Positions 8,801 through 18,438 of a stretch of DNA of 64,000 nucleotides are shown piece by piece (positions within the stretch are counted from its first letter, which is position 1; every line of letters starts with the position of its first letter). A program made the position numbers and the translations under genes. The stretch is taken from the NCBI RefSeq assembly GCF_014649775.1, contig NZ_BMTR01000026.1:1-64000 (forward strand), written 5' to 3'. The stretch comes from Streptomyces longisporoflavus (lineage in GTDB: Bacteria; Actinomycetota; Actinomycetes; Streptomycetales; Streptomycetaceae). The notes beneath the pieces were generated by a model, which was not told the origin of the DNA, did not search any database, and saw nothing but the letters and a program-made list of their open reading frames with translations.

Positions 8801-11800
8801 TGAGGACGGGGTGCCCGACACGGTCTGCGGCCAGCAGGCTGAAGCCGTCCGCGTTCCGGTCGATGCGGACGCGCAGGGCGGCGGCCCCGGTGGCATGCAG
8901 ACGCACGCCCCGCCAGTCGGCGGTGATCGGCGGGGTGGTGCCCGCCTGATCGTCTTCCGCCAGGCGTACGACCTGTGTAGCCATGTCGAGCAGTGCCGGA
9001 TGCAGTCCGAAGTACGCGCAGCCCGACTGGAGTTGTTCGGGCAGGCTTACCTCCGCGAACAGGCTGTCGCCGGAGCGCCAGGCGGCGGTGGCGCCCGGCA
9101 GTGTCGGCCCGTGTCCGGTGGTGGCCCCGTCCTCCAGGGCGATTTCCTCGGCGCCGGGCGGCGGCCACTCCGTGATGCCCGTTTCGTCGGCCGCGGCGTC
9201 CGCGCTCAGGAAGCCCGAGGCGTGGACAGTCCAGAGCGTGTCGGCGGCGTCGGTGCGCGCCGAGACGGTGACGGTACGGCGGCCGGTGTCGTCCGGCGCG
9301 CCGACGCGGACCTGGAGTTGGAGCCCGCCCGTCTGCGGCAGCACCAGCGGGGCGGCGAGGGTGAGTTCCTCCAGGACCGTGCAGCCCGTCTCGTCGCCCG
9401 CGCGGACGGCGAGTTCGACGAACACCGAGGACGGTACGACGTCGGAGCCGAGGACCGTGTGCCCGGCGAGCCAGGGATGGGTGAGCCGGGACATCCGGCC
9501 GGTCAGCAGGACCTCGTCGCCGTCCGCGACCGGCACCGCGGCGCCCAGGAGCGCGTGCCCGGCACCGGCGAGGCCGAGGCTCGCCGCGTCGCCGGTCACG
9601 GCCTGCTCGTCGAGCCAGTACCGCTTGCGCTGGAACGCGTAGGTCGGCAGGTCCACCCGCCGGGCGCCCGCTCCGGCGAGGGCGCGGGACCAGTCGACGT
9701 CCACGCCCTGCACCCACACCTCGGCCAGCGAGGCAAGGAACCGCCCGAGGCCGCCCTCGTCACGGCGCAGAGTCCCCGCCACCACGACGGGAACCTCCGG
9801 GCGCGTGGCGTTCTCCAGTATTTCCTGGACGCTCATGGACAGCACCGGGTGCGCGCTGACCTCGATGAACGTACCGAAGCCCTCGGCGGCGAGGGATTCG
9901 ACCGCGGAGTGGAAGCGCACGGTCTGGCGCAGGTTCCGGTACCAGTACCCGGCGTCCATCGTGGAGGTGTCCAGCCACTCGCCGGTCATCGTCGAGAAGA
10001 ACGGCACCTCGGAGGGCTTGGGGCGCACGTCGGCGAGGACGCGGGCCAGTTCGTCCTCGATGCGCTCCACGTGCCAGGTGTGCGAGGCGTAGTCCACGGC
10101 GATCCGCCGGGCCCGCACGCCCGCCGTCCCGCACTCCGCGAGGAGCTCGTCCAGGGCGTCCGGGTCGCCCGCCACCACGACGGACGCGGGGCCGTTCAGC
10201 GCCGCGACCTCCAGGCGGCCCGGATACCGCGAAAGGCGCGTCTCGACGTCCGCGAGCGGCTGCGCCACGGACACCATCCCGCCCCCGCCGGCCAGGCCCG
10301 CGGCGATGGCCTGCGACCGCAGCGCGACCACGCGCGCCCCGTCGTCCAGGGTCAGCGCGCCGGCCACGCACGCGGCAGCGATCTCGCCCTGCGAGTGGCC
10401 CACCACCGCTGCCGGTTCCACGCCGTAGGAGCGCCACAGCGCCGCGAGCGACACCATCACCGCCCAGGTCACGGGCTGCACCACGTCGACGCGCTCCAGG
10501 GTCGGCGCCCCCGGGGCCTGGCGGAGCACGCCCTCCAGATCCCAGTCCACGAACTCGGCGAGCGCCCTGCCGCATTCGCCCATCCGCTCGGCGAACACCG
10601 GTGAGGAGTCGAGGAGTCCCACCGCCATGCCCGTCCACTGCGTGCCCTGGCCGGGCAGCACGAACACCGGGCGGCCCGCGGTACCGGCCGCGGTGCCCTT
10701 CACGACGCCCGGCGCGGACTCGCCGCGGGCCAACGCGCCCAGCCCTGCGACCAGTTCGTCGCGCGAGCCGCCGGTGACGACCGCGCGGTCCTCGAAGACG
10801 GCACGGCTCGTCACCAGCGACCAGGCCACGTCACGGGGCGCCGGGGCGGGATCGGCCTGCACGGCCGCGAGGAGCCGCGCCGCCTGTCCCCGTACGCCTT
10901 CGGCGGTGCGTCCGGACACGACCCACGGCACCACTGCCTGCGAACCACCGGAGGCATCAGCCTTGGCCGGCTCCGGCGCGGGCTCTTCCGGGGCCTGCTC
11001 GATGACCACGTGCGCGTTCGTCCCGCTCACGCCGAAGGAGGAGACGGCGGCCCGGCGCGGCGCCCCCGTCGCGGGCCACGGCCTGGCCTCGGTGAGCAGT
11101 TCCACCGCGCCGGAGTCCCAGTCCACCTGCGGTGTCGGCGCGTCCACGTGCAGCGTCTTGGGCAGGACGCCACGGCGTATCGCCTCGACCATCTTGATGA
11201 CTCCGCCGACCCCGGCGGCGGCGACGCTGTGTCCGATGTTGGACTTCAGCGAGCCCAGGTACAGCGGACGCCCGTCACGGCGCTGCTGCCCGTATGTGGC
11301 AAGGAGGGCCTGCGCCTCGATCGGGTCGCCGAGGCGCGTCCCCGTGCCGTGCGCCTCCACCGCGTCCACGTCCGCGTACGACAACCCCGCACTGCCCAGC
11401 GCCTCCCGGATCACCCGCTCCTGCGACGGACCGTTCGGCGCCGTCAGACCGTTGGACGCACCGTCCTGATTGACCGCTGAACCCCGCACCACGGCAAGAA
11501 TCCGATGCCCCAGACGCCGGGCGTCCGAGAGCCGTTCGAGCAGCACCAGACCCGCGCCCTCCGACCAGGCGGTGCCGTCGGCCGCGGCGGCGAAGGACTT
11601 GCACCGCCCGTCGGCGGCGAGACCGCGCTGCTTGGCGAAGTCGATGAGCCCGCCGGGGTCGCAGCTGACCGTCACACCACCGGCGACGGCCAGCGTCGAC
11701 TCGCCGGAGCGCAGCGACCGTATCGCCGAGTGCATCGCGACGAGGGACGAGGAGCAGGCCGTGTCGAGCGACACCGCGGGGCCTTCGAAGCCGTACGTGT

Positions 11801-12350
11801 ACGAGATGCGTCCGGAGGCGACGCTGCTGAGCTTGCTGGTCATGAGGTAGCCCTCGAACTCCTCGGGGGCGTTGAGCCCGAGGTAGCTCTCCTCCACGAT
11901 GCCGACGAAGACACCGGTGCGGCTGCCCTTGAACGCGGTGACGTCAAGCCCTGCGTGCTCGAAAAGCTCCCAGGAGGTTTCGAGGAGGAGCCGCTGCTGC
12001 GGGTCCATCGCCACGGCCTCGCGCGGCGAGATGCCGAAGAACCCCGCGTCGAACAGGGGGGCGTCGTGCACGAAGCCCGCCTCGACCGAGTAGCTCTTCT
12101 CCTTGATCTTCTCGATGTCCCAGCCGCGGTCGTGCGGCAGTTCCGTGACCGCGTCGGTGCCCTGCTCGACCAGGTTCCACAGGTCGGCGGGCGATGCGAC
12201 CTCGCCGGGGTAGCGGCAGGCCATGCCCACGATGGCGACGGGCTCGTCGTCGGCCGCCTCCCGCTCGGCCAGCCGCCTGCGGGTCTCCTGGAGGTCGGAG
12301 GTCACCCGCTTGAGGTAGTCGACAAGCTTGTCTTCGTTGGACGTCGGCAT
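5808..12350 (-). CDS. Type I modular PKS: KS-AT-DH-KR-ACP-thioester reductase
   Basis: This 2180-residue protein is one elongation module with a reductive release domain. A short coiled N-terminal docking helix (1-33) is followed by KS (about 36-460, DTACSSS Cys near 199, EAHGTGT and KSNIGH present). The AT (about 560-870) has GHSQG near 652 and YASH near 754, the methylmalonyl-CoA signature. The DH has HxxxGxxxxP near 961 and HPALLD near 1121. The KR has GGTGSLG near 1427, LDD (B-type) and an intact NYAAAN Tyr near 1566. The ACP has LGFDSL near 1732. The C-terminal reductase has GATGFLG near 1819 and YVQSK near 1980, so it should release the chain with NADPH as an aldehyde or alcohol. Expected addition is an alpha-methyl, alpha-beta-unsaturated unit. 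It probably accepts the chain from the module encoded just upstream. Confidence 0.95.
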   Translation of the reverse strand: MPTSNEDKLVDYLKRVTSDLQETRRRLAEREAADDEPVAIVGMACRYPGEVASPADLWNLVEQGTDAVTELPHDRGWDIEKIKEKSYSVEAGFVHDAPLFDAGFFGISPREAVAMDPQQRLLLETSWELFEHAGLDVTAFKGSRTGVFVGIVEESYLGLNAPEEFEGYLMTSKLSSVASGRISYTYGFEGPAVSLDTACSSSLVAMHSAIRSLRSGESTLAVAGGVTVSCDPGGLIDFAKQRGLAADGRCKSFAAAADGTAWSEGAGLVLLERLSDARRLGHRILAVVRGSAVNQDGASNGLTAPNGPSQERVIREALGSAGLSYADVDAVEAHGTGTRLGDPIEAQALLATYGQQRRDGRPLYLGSLKSNIGHSVAAAGVGGVIKMVEAIRRGVLPKTLHVDAPTPQVDWDSGAVELLTEARPWPATGAPRRAAVSSFGVSGTNAHVVIEQAPEEPAPEPAKADASGGSQAVVPWVVSGRTAEGVRGQAARLLAAVQADPAPAPRDVAWSLVTSRAVFEDRAVVTGGSRDELVAGLGALARGESAPGVVKGTAAGTAGRPVFVLPGQGTQWTGMAVGLLDSSPVFAERMGECGRALAEFVDWDLEGVLRQAPGAPTLERVDVVQPVTWAVMVSLAALWRSYGVEPAAVVGHSQGEIAAACVAGALTLDDGARVVALRSQAIAAGLAGGGGMVSVAQPLADVETRLSRYPGRLEVAALNGPASVVVAGDPDALDELLAECGTAGVRARRIAVDYASHTWHVERIEDELARVLADVRPKPSEVPFFSTMTGEWLDTSTMDAGYWYRNLRQTVRFHSAVESLAAEGFGTFIEVSAHPVLSMSVQEILENATRPEVPVVVAGTLRRDEGGLGRFLASLAEVWVQGVDVDWSRALAGAGARRVDLPTYAFQRKRYWLDEQAVTGDAASLGLAGAGHALLGAAVPVADGDEVLLTGRMSRLTHPWLAGHTVLGSDVVPSSVFVELAVRAGDETGCTVLEELTLAAPLVLPQTGGLQLQVRVGAPDDTGRRTVTVSARTDAADTLWTVHASGFLSADAAADETGITEWPPPGAEEIALEDGATTGHGPTLPGATAAWRSGDSLFAEVSLPEQLQSGCAYFGLHPALLDMATQVVRLAEDDQAGTTPPITADWRGVRLHATGAAALRVRIDRNADGFSLLAADRVGHPVLTAERVTPRTLTAQTLNTSLKHSYDALFETVWQPLHGSPDAASAPRWGLLGDRPGLTVPGAPVFAGIDAVTAADTPVDAVLLDLTRPHEPPAGADVPGFVRAAAHRMLALLQEWLAQEQLAATPLVIATRGAMSPLGEGTTDPQAAALWGLVRSAQSEAPGRIVLVDLDGNLDLDLTGDGDGDPYADPRSVAALPAVLASREPQTAIRDGAVLVPRLRRVAPPATPATGPDRNRWNPDGTVLVTGGTGSLGALFARRLVVEHGVARLLLVSRRGPDAPGADELRRELTGLGAEVDIAACDIADRDALAALLASVPADRPLTGVVHTAGVLDDGLLQDQTPERLDTVMRPKVDAAWHLHELTRDLDLTAFVLFSSVAGVIGGAGQSNYAAANVFLDALAEHRAAAGLAATSVAWGVWTQDSGMTGHLDEADLSRIARGGFRPIGQEQGQAMLDTALRLGTPALVGMPLDAATLRERPSQVPAVLRGLLRTPVRRTAQNVDNGFDTLLGRLAALDEKEQLSRVLDLVLAETATVLGHMNADGIRPKQRFSDLGFDSLTSVELRNQLASTTGCRLPATVVFDRPTPTELAAFLRTVLLERLGDQVSTSRDAVDFAAEIDLPADIVPADEVSYEVTDPAEVLLTGATGFLGAFLLRDLMRTGHGTVHCLVRGADEEAARARLKAGLEWFRVWDEIDPARLSVVVGDLAAPRLGLDEEEFDTLARRVDAVYHAGATVNWLYPYTELKAPNVSGTVEVLRLAARHRSVPVHYVSTTGVFAGSEPGGLPRRPEDPTAPVERQPTGYVQSKWVAEQIVGLARDRGLPVTIHRADVISGDQARGACQTSDFVWLSLKGLVQAGAAPEGLGGDVHFVPVDYVSAGIVALSGKKEASGQIFHFFNQSGATFRTCVEYLRGYGYTIDEADHDSWRARVQADRDNAMLPLFDAFEAIALGGDGSNAGIDTTSTEAALVGTGVECPPLTEELFRKYVDFFVGVGHFPAPDAR

Positions 12351-12454
12351 CGACTCGGTATCCCTTTCAGGAAGTTCGGGAAGTCGGGAAGTCTGTCTGA
12401 CGGGAGGGCGGCGGGTTGCCGGGTGACGGGGCCGGCCGCCGGGGTGCCGGGGAA
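12351..12454 (-). other. Short gap between the two PKS genes
   Basis: The 104 bases hold only the ribosome site (AAAGGG, about 12 bases before the ATG) of the downstream PKS gene and GC-rich sequence without a strong hairpin. The two PKS genes therefore look co-transcribed. Confidence 0.6.
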
Positions 12455-15400
12455 TCAGTCGGCCGGGCCGGAGAGTTCCGTGTCGATGAGGGCGAACAGC
12501 TCGTCCACGGACGCGGACTCGATCCGGTCCGCCGGGGCCGGATCATCCCCTGCGGCGGTCGCCTGTGCCGGGATGTCGAGCCTGGAGGTGTCGAGCCTGG
12601 ACGCCATGGTCTGGAGGCGCCGCCGGACCATCTGCCGGTGCCGCTCGTCCTCGGAGACCGCGGCGAGCATGGTGTCGAGGCGGTCGAGCTCGGCCAGGAC
12701 GAGGGTGGACACGTCGGTCTCGGCAGGACCGAGGCGGTCGAGGACGTGACCGGCGATGTCGCGCGGGGTCGGGTGGTCGAAGACGAGGGTGGCCGGCAGG
12801 CTGAGCCCGGTCGCGGCCGTCAGCCGGTTGCGCAGCTGCACGGCCGCGAGCGAGTCGAACCCCATCTCCTGGAACGCCTGGTCCGCGACGATCGCGTGCG
12901 CGTCGGACCGGCCCGTCACGGCCGCCGCCTCCGCCCGCACCAGATCCAGGACGAGCGTCGTGCGTTCCGCCTCGTCCAGGTCGGCGAGCCGCTCGGCCAG
13001 CGTGGCGGCACCCGCGTCGGCAGCGGTGTGCGCGCTGCGGCGCGCCGGGCCGGGGGCCAGGTCGCGCAGCGCGGGCGGCACGGCCTCGTGGGCGCGCAGC
13101 GCGGCGCGGTCCACGACGCCCGCGATCACCGCGGCGGCACCGCCCGCGTCCTGGCCGAGGGCGAGTGCCCGGTCGAAGAGGCCGCGCCCCCGGGCCGCGG
13201 AGAGCGGAGCGAGCAGATCGAGACCGGAGCGCCGGGACTCGGCTTCCGGGTGTTCCCAGGCGGCCCAGGCCACGGCGGTGGCGGGCAGGCCGAGCGCCTT
13301 GCGGTGGCGGGCGAGGGCTTCGGCGTACGCGTCCGCCGCCGCGGTGTTCGCCCGGCCGGGGCCGCCGAACGTACCGGCGGAGGAGGCGCAGAGCACGAAG
13401 GCGGTGAGGTCCAGGTCGCGGGTGAGCTCGTGGAGGTTCCAGGCCGCGTCGCTCTTCGGGCGCAGGACGCGGTCAAGTTGCTGCGCTGTCATGGCGGAAA
13501 GGACGCCGTCCTCGAGCACGGCGGCCGTGTGCACCACCGCGGTCAGCGGACGGTCATCGGGTATCGCCGCAAGGACGGCGGCCAGCGCCTGCCGGTCCGC
13601 CGCGTCGCACGCGGCCAGGGCCACCCGGGCGCCCAACTCGGTTAGTTCTGCGGCCAGTTCGGTCGCACCGGGCGCGTCGGCGCCACGGCGGCTGAGGAGC
13701 AGCAGGTCCCTGATGCCGTGCTCGGCGACCAGATGCCGGGCCAGCACGGCACCGAGGGTTCCGGTGCCGCCGGTCACCAGGACCGTGCCGTCCGTCTTCC
13801 ACGGCTGCCGGGCCGGGTCGTCGGCCGGGACCGGACGCAGGCGGGGCACGTGGAGCCGTCCGGCGCGCACCGCCGATTCGGACTCCCCGGCCCGCGCCGC
13901 GGACGCCAGCAGGTCAAGGGGCGGGGTGTCCGTGTCGGCATCGGCCAGTACGAGACCGCCCGCGCCCTCGGCGCCCGCCGTACGCAACAGGCCGCGTACG
14001 GCCGCCGCTTCCAGGTCCAGGCGCGCCGCGTCGTCGTCGCCGGTCACGACCGCGTCGCGGGAGAGCACCACGACCGGGGTGTCCCGCAGCGCGTCGGCGG
14101 CCAGGAGTTCCCGCGCGAAGGCGAGCGCCCGGTGGGTGCCCTCGTGCACGTCGCCCGTCGACCGCCAGGGCACGAGCAGCAGGTCGAAGGGCCTCTGGCC
14201 CGACTCGACGGCCCGTGCAGCCGCCGCGAGGTCGTCGAAGCGGGGGATGCCGGGCACGTCGGCGGCGACCGCCGCCCAGCGGGCAGCGGGTCCGGGAGCG
14301 GCGTCGTAGGGCACCCATTCGATCGCGGACAGGCCCTCGCCGCGCGGGGTCGCCGCGCCGAACTCCTCCTCGGGCACGACCCGGTAGGCGAGCGACCCGA
14401 CGCCGAGCACCGGCCGTCCCTCCGGGTCGAGGAGGTCGAGGGTGACGGTGTCGTCGTCGAGGCGGGCCGAACGTACTCCTACGGTGTCGGCGCCCACGGC
14501 GTGCAGCCGTACGTCACGCCAGACGGCGGGTACGACTATGCCCTCTGCGCCGTCCGCCGCGGGGGACGGCGGGAACGCGGACAGTGCCGCGTCGAGCAGG
14601 GCGGGATGCAGGCCGTAGCCCGCGGCGTCCGCCAGCAGGTCTTCCGGGAGGCTGACCTCGGTCGTCCTGCCCTCATGGCCGCCGGGGGCCACCGCCGGAG
14701 CGCTCGGGGCCGCCGCCGGACCGTCGGCCGCGAGAAAGCCTTGGGCGCAGGCGGTCCATGGGCTGGGGGTGTCGGGGTCCGCGCCGTCGGGCCGGGCGTG
14801 GACGGTGAGGGCGCGGCGGCCGGTTTCGTCGGGGGCTCCGACGCGGACCTGGAGCTGGAGCCCGCCCGTCTGCGGCAGCACCAGCGGGGCGGCGAGGGTG
14901 AGTTCTTCCAGTACGGTGCAGCCCGTCTCGTCGCCCGCGCGGACGGCGAGTTCGACGAACACCGAGGCGGGCAGTGCTTCGGTGCCGGGGACGGTGTGGT
15001 CGGCGAGCCAGGGATGGGTGTGGCGGGAGACGCGCCCGGTGAGCAGGACTTGGTCCTGGTCGGCGACCGGCACGGCCGCGCCGAGCAGCGGATGCCCGGC
15101 ACCGGCGAGCCCTAGACTCGCCGCGTCCCCGCCGCCGGCCCGCTTCTGAAGCCAGTACCGCTGGCGCCGGAAGGCGTACGTCGGCAGGTCCACCCGTCCC
15201 GCACCCGGCAGCACCCGGTCCCACTCGACCCGCCGCCCGCGGGTGTGCAGCCGGCCGAGCAGCGCGGCCAGGGTCTCCTGCTCCGGCCGGTCGGCCCGCA
15301 GCACCGGCGCGGCCAGGCCGGGGGCGCGTTCGGCCCCGGCCGAGACCAGGGCGCTGAGCACTCCGTCCGGGCCGAGCTCCACGAAGTCGGCGGCGCCCTC

Positions 15401-17929
15401 CTGCTCCAGGCAGCGCACCGCGTCGAAGAACCGTACGGCCTCGCGCAGTTGCCGCACCCAGTACCGCGGCGAGCACGCCTCCTGAGCGGACAGCACCTTC
15501 CCCGTCACCGTCGAGACCAGCGGGATGCGCGGCGCCCGGAGCGTCAGGCCGGTGACGACCTGCTCGAACTCGTCGAGTACGTCGTCCATGTGCGGCGAAT
15601 GGAACGCGTGGCTCACGCGCAGCCGGCGCACCCGCCGCTCCTCCGCGCGCCAGCGGGCCTCCAGCTCCTCGACGGCGTCCGTGTCACCGGACACCACCAC
15701 GTTGTCGGGGCCGTTGACCGCCGCGAGCGACACCTTGCCCGCCAGCCCGGCCAGGTCGCCGGCGACCTTCTCCGGGTCGGCCTGGACGGCGAGCATCGCG
15801 CCGCCCTCACGCGCCGAGCCCATCAGCCGGCCGCGCTCCGCCACCAGCCGGGCCGCGTCCGCCAGCGAAAGGACGCCCGCCGCGTGCGCCGCCGCCACCT
15901 CGCCCACCGAGTGCCCGGCCACGAAGTCCGGCACCACACCGAACCGCTCCAGGAGGCGGAACAGCGCCACCTCCACCGCGAACAGCGCGGGCTGCGTGAA
16001 CTCCGTACGGTCCAGCAGCCGGGCCTGCTCCGAGCCCTCCTCGGCGAACACCACGTCCTTCAACGGACGTGCGAGGTGCGCGTCGAGCGCCCCGCACACC
16101 TCGTCGAACGCCGCGGCGAAGCCGGGAACCGACTCATACAGTTCGCGGCCCATGCCGAGCCGCTGGGCTCCTTGCCCGGTGAACACGAAGGCGAGGTCGG
16201 CGGCGTGACGTGTGCGTGACTCCCCCACCACCACCGAACCGTCGGGCGCACCCGACGCCAGGGCCGTCAGGCCGCGCACCAGCTCCGCCCGGGTGCCGCC
16301 GACCACCACCGCGGCGGTGTCGAGCACGGCCCGCTGCGACACCAGGGACCAGGCCACGTCTCCCGGCTCCGGGGCGGGATCGACCCGCACCGCCGCGAGC
16401 AGCCGCGCCGCCTGTGCCCGTACGCCTTCCGTCGAGCGCCCCGAGATCACCCACGGCACCACCGAAAGGCCGCCGGCGGCGGAGTCCTGCGACTCCTCCG
16501 ACTGAGCGGCTCCCGCGGGAGCCTCGGGGGTCGCGGGAGTCGCGGGGGCTTCCTCCACGATCACGTGGGCGTTCGTGCCGCCGATGCCGAACGAGGAGAC
16601 GCCCGCGCGGCGCGGCCTCCCGTCGGTCACCGGCCAGGGGGTGGCCCCGGTGAGGAGTTCCACCGCGCCCAGGTCCCAGTCGACTTGCGGCGACGGCGCG
16701 TTGACGTGCAGCGTCGCGGGCAGCACCCCGCGCCGCATCGCCTCCACCATCTTGATGACTCCGCCGACGCCCGCGGCGGCCTGGCTGTGCCCGATGTTGG
16801 ACTTCAGCGAGCCCAGGTACAGCGGACGCCCGTCAGGCCGCTCCTGCCCGTATGTGGCAAGGAGGGCCTGTGCCTCGATCGGGTCGCCGAGCCGCGTCCC
16901 GGTGCCGTGCGCCTCCACCGCGTCCACGTCCGCGTACGAAAGCCCGGCACTCTCCAACGCCTCCCGGATCACCCGCTCCTGGGAGAGCCCGTTCGGTGCC
17001 GTCAGACCATTGGACGCACCGTCCTGATTGACCGCCGAACCCCGCACCACCGCCAGCACCCGGTGCCCCAGACGCCGCGCGTCCGAGAGCCGTTCGAGCA
17101 GCAGCAGACCCGCGCCCTCGCCCCACACCGTGCCGTCCGCCTCCGCCGCGAACGACTTGCAGCGTCCCGAAGGCGAAAGGGCCCGCTGCCGCGAGAACTC
17201 CACGAACGAGGTCGGCGTGGCCATCACCGTCACGCCACCGGCCAGCGCCAGGTCGCACTCCCCCTGGCGCAGCGCCGTCGCCGCCAGGTGCATCCCCACC
17301 AGCGACGACGAGCACGCCGTGTCCACCGCCACCGCCGGGCCCTCGAACCCGAACGTGTACGCCACGCGGCCCACGGCGATGCTGCTTGACGCGCCTCCCG
17401 CGACGTAACCCTGGATGTCGACGGGGACGTCGTCCAGGATGCTCGCGGCGAACCCCTGGTACATCAGCCCGGCGAAGACGCCGGTGCGGCTGCCGCGCAG
17501 CGCGGCCGGCACCAGGCCCGCGCTCTCCATCGCCTCCCACGCCGTCTCCAGGAGCAGCCGCTGCTGCGGGTCCGCCGCCAGCGCCTCGCGCGGCGACATC
17601 CCGAAGAACTCCGGCTCGAATCCGGCGACGTCCTGAAGGAAGCCGCCCTCGCGCACGTAGGTCTTGCCCGCACGGTCCGGGTCCGGGTCGTAGAGGTTCT
17701 CGTCCCAGCCCCGGTCGGCCGGGAACGGGGAAATCGCGTCCACCCCGCGGTCGAGGAGGTCCCACAATCCGTCCGGGCCGCTCACCCCGCCGGGGAACCG
17801 GCATGCCATTCCCACGATCGCGATCGGCTCGCTCGCCCGGTCCTCCACCTCGCGGAGCCGCCGCTTCGCGTCCCGCGCGTCCGTTATCGCGCGCTTGAGG
17901 TACTCCCGCAGTTCCTTCTCATCAGCCAT
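12455..17929 (-). CDS. Type I modular PKS: KS-AT(malonyl)-DH-inactive KR-ACP
   Basis: The 1824-residue protein is a single module without loading domain. After an N-terminal docking helix (MADEKELREYLKRAITDA) comes KS (Cys in DTACSSS near 204, EAHGTGT, KSNIGH). The AT has GHSVG near 672 and HAFH near 774, the malonyl-CoA signature. The DH keeps HxxxGxxxxP near 978, but the second motif reads HPALLDAALS. The KR binds NADPH by GGTGTLG near 1388, yet its catalytic Tyr is Thr (RANTAAAD, near 1529) and LDD is LED, so it should not reduce. ACP MGFDSL lies near 1691, then a helical C-terminal docking tail (about 1740-1824). The expected product keeps the beta-keto group. ATG 17929 was chosen over 17953 because homologues start at the docking helix; its GGAG site is about 12 bases away. 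Confidence 0.93.
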   Translation of the reverse strand: MADEKELREYLKRAITDARDAKRRLREVEDRASEPIAIVGMACRFPGGVSGPDGLWDLLDRGVDAISPFPADRGWDENLYDPDPDRAGKTYVREGGFLQDVAGFEPEFFGMSPREALAADPQQRLLLETAWEAMESAGLVPAALRGSRTGVFAGLMYQGFAASILDDVPVDIQGYVAGGASSSIAVGRVAYTFGFEGPAVAVDTACSSSLVGMHLAATALRQGECDLALAGGVTVMATPTSFVEFSRQRALSPSGRCKSFAAEADGTVWGEGAGLLLLERLSDARRLGHRVLAVVRGSAVNQDGASNGLTAPNGLSQERVIREALESAGLSYADVDAVEAHGTGTRLGDPIEAQALLATYGQERPDGRPLYLGSLKSNIGHSQAAAGVGGVIKMVEAMRRGVLPATLHVNAPSPQVDWDLGAVELLTGATPWPVTDGRPRRAGVSSFGIGGTNAHVIVEEAPATPATPEAPAGAAQSEESQDSAAGGLSVVPWVISGRSTEGVRAQAARLLAAVRVDPAPEPGDVAWSLVSQRAVLDTAAVVVGGTRAELVRGLTALASGAPDGSVVVGESRTRHAADLAFVFTGQGAQRLGMGRELYESVPGFAAAFDEVCGALDAHLARPLKDVVFAEEGSEQARLLDRTEFTQPALFAVEVALFRLLERFGVVPDFVAGHSVGEVAAAHAAGVLSLADAARLVAERGRLMGSAREGGAMLAVQADPEKVAGDLAGLAGKVSLAAVNGPDNVVVSGDTDAVEELEARWRAEERRVRRLRVSHAFHSPHMDDVLDEFEQVVTGLTLRAPRIPLVSTVTGKVLSAQEACSPRYWVRQLREAVRFFDAVRCLEQEGAADFVELGPDGVLSALVSAGAERAPGLAAPVLRADRPEQETLAALLGRLHTRGRRVEWDRVLPGAGRVDLPTYAFRRQRYWLQKRAGGGDAASLGLAGAGHPLLGAAVPVADQDQVLLTGRVSRHTHPWLADHTVPGTEALPASVFVELAVRAGDETGCTVLEELTLAAPLVLPQTGGLQLQVRVGAPDETGRRALTVHARPDGADPDTPSPWTACAQGFLAADGPAAAPSAPAVAPGGHEGRTTEVSLPEDLLADAAGYGLHPALLDAALSAFPPSPAADGAEGIVVPAVWRDVRLHAVGADTVGVRSARLDDDTVTLDLLDPEGRPVLGVGSLAYRVVPEEEFGAATPRGEGLSAIEWVPYDAAPGPAARWAAVAADVPGIPRFDDLAAAARAVESGQRPFDLLLVPWRSTGDVHEGTHRALAFARELLAADALRDTPVVVLSRDAVVTGDDDAARLDLEAAAVRGLLRTAGAEGAGGLVLADADTDTPPLDLLASAARAGESESAVRAGRLHVPRLRPVPADDPARQPWKTDGTVLVTGGTGTLGAVLARHLVAEHGIRDLLLLSRRGADAPGATELAAELTELGARVALAACDAADRQALAAVLAAIPDDRPLTAVVHTAAVLEDGVLSAMTAQQLDRVLRPKSDAAWNLHELTRDLDLTAFVLCASSAGTFGGPGRANTAAADAYAEALARHRKALGLPATAVAWAAWEHPEAESRRSGLDLLAPLSAARGRGLFDRALALGQDAGGAAAVIAGVVDRAALRAHEAVPPALRDLAPGPARRSAHTAADAGAATLAERLADLDEAERTTLVLDLVRAEAAAVTGRSDAHAIVADQAFQEMGFDSLAAVQLRNRLTAATGLSLPATLVFDHPTPRDIAGHVLDRLGPAETDVSTLVLAELDRLDTMLAAVSEDERHRQMVRRRLQTMASRLDTSRLDIPAQATAAGDDPAPADRIESASVDELFALIDTELSGPAD

Positions 17930-18438
17930 CGGTTCCAACCGCTCCAAAGTCATGCGTACAGGCGAGGTGGGCAAAGAGACGGGCCGTGAATCGTGGGGCG
18001 ATGAAATTCAGCGGAACCACAATCGCGCAAAGCCTAAACGGGGCTTAGTCACGACCCGGTAATTGCTGGCGCAGATGGTTTGGAGAGCGGCTCGTTACCG
18101 CGGAGTGCCCCGCTCACGAAAGGCCGACGACCGCAGGTCAGGGCGTGTACCGGCGGGGGCGTTCCGGTCATGTGAGCCGCCGGTTGACGGCAGATGTGCA
18201 CGCCCGCTTAATCTTCAATCGAATTCGGCGATTTCGCGCCGCACAACACAGGGGGTATTCGGATCATGGATCTGAGGTATGCGGGGGAGTCCGTGTCGAG
18301 TGTGGCGCCGGGTGCGGGACGGTGGCCGTCGCGAAGTCCGTACTTCCGTACGTCGTCGAAGGAGAAGGCGATCTGATCACTCCGCCGAGCGCGGCATCAC
18401 AACTCTTGTCACTCTCCGGGAAGGTGTGCGAGACCGAC
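17930..18438. promoter_or_regulatory. Divergent regulatory region between type I PKS and SARP gene
   Basis: About 500 bp with no convincing gene. It must carry the promoter of the PKS pair (minus) and of the SARP gene (plus), with locally AT-rich stretches around 18000-18060 and 18205-18270. A 36-codon reading frame (18266-18376, ATG with a distant GGGGG) could be a leader peptide but has no other support. I see no clear heptameric SARP repeats by eye. Confidence 0.45.

Noticed and set aside
5832..10604. A 1590-codon open frame on the plus strand, antisense to the type I PKS
   Set aside because: It is the complement of PKS codons with GC-rich third positions. The protein is low-complexity (Gly/Arg/Val-rich), has no motif and no ribosome site.
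18266..18376. A 36-codon frame upstream of the SARP gene
   Set aside because: Only a distant G-run as ribosome site and no motif. It could be a leader peptide, but there is not enough support.
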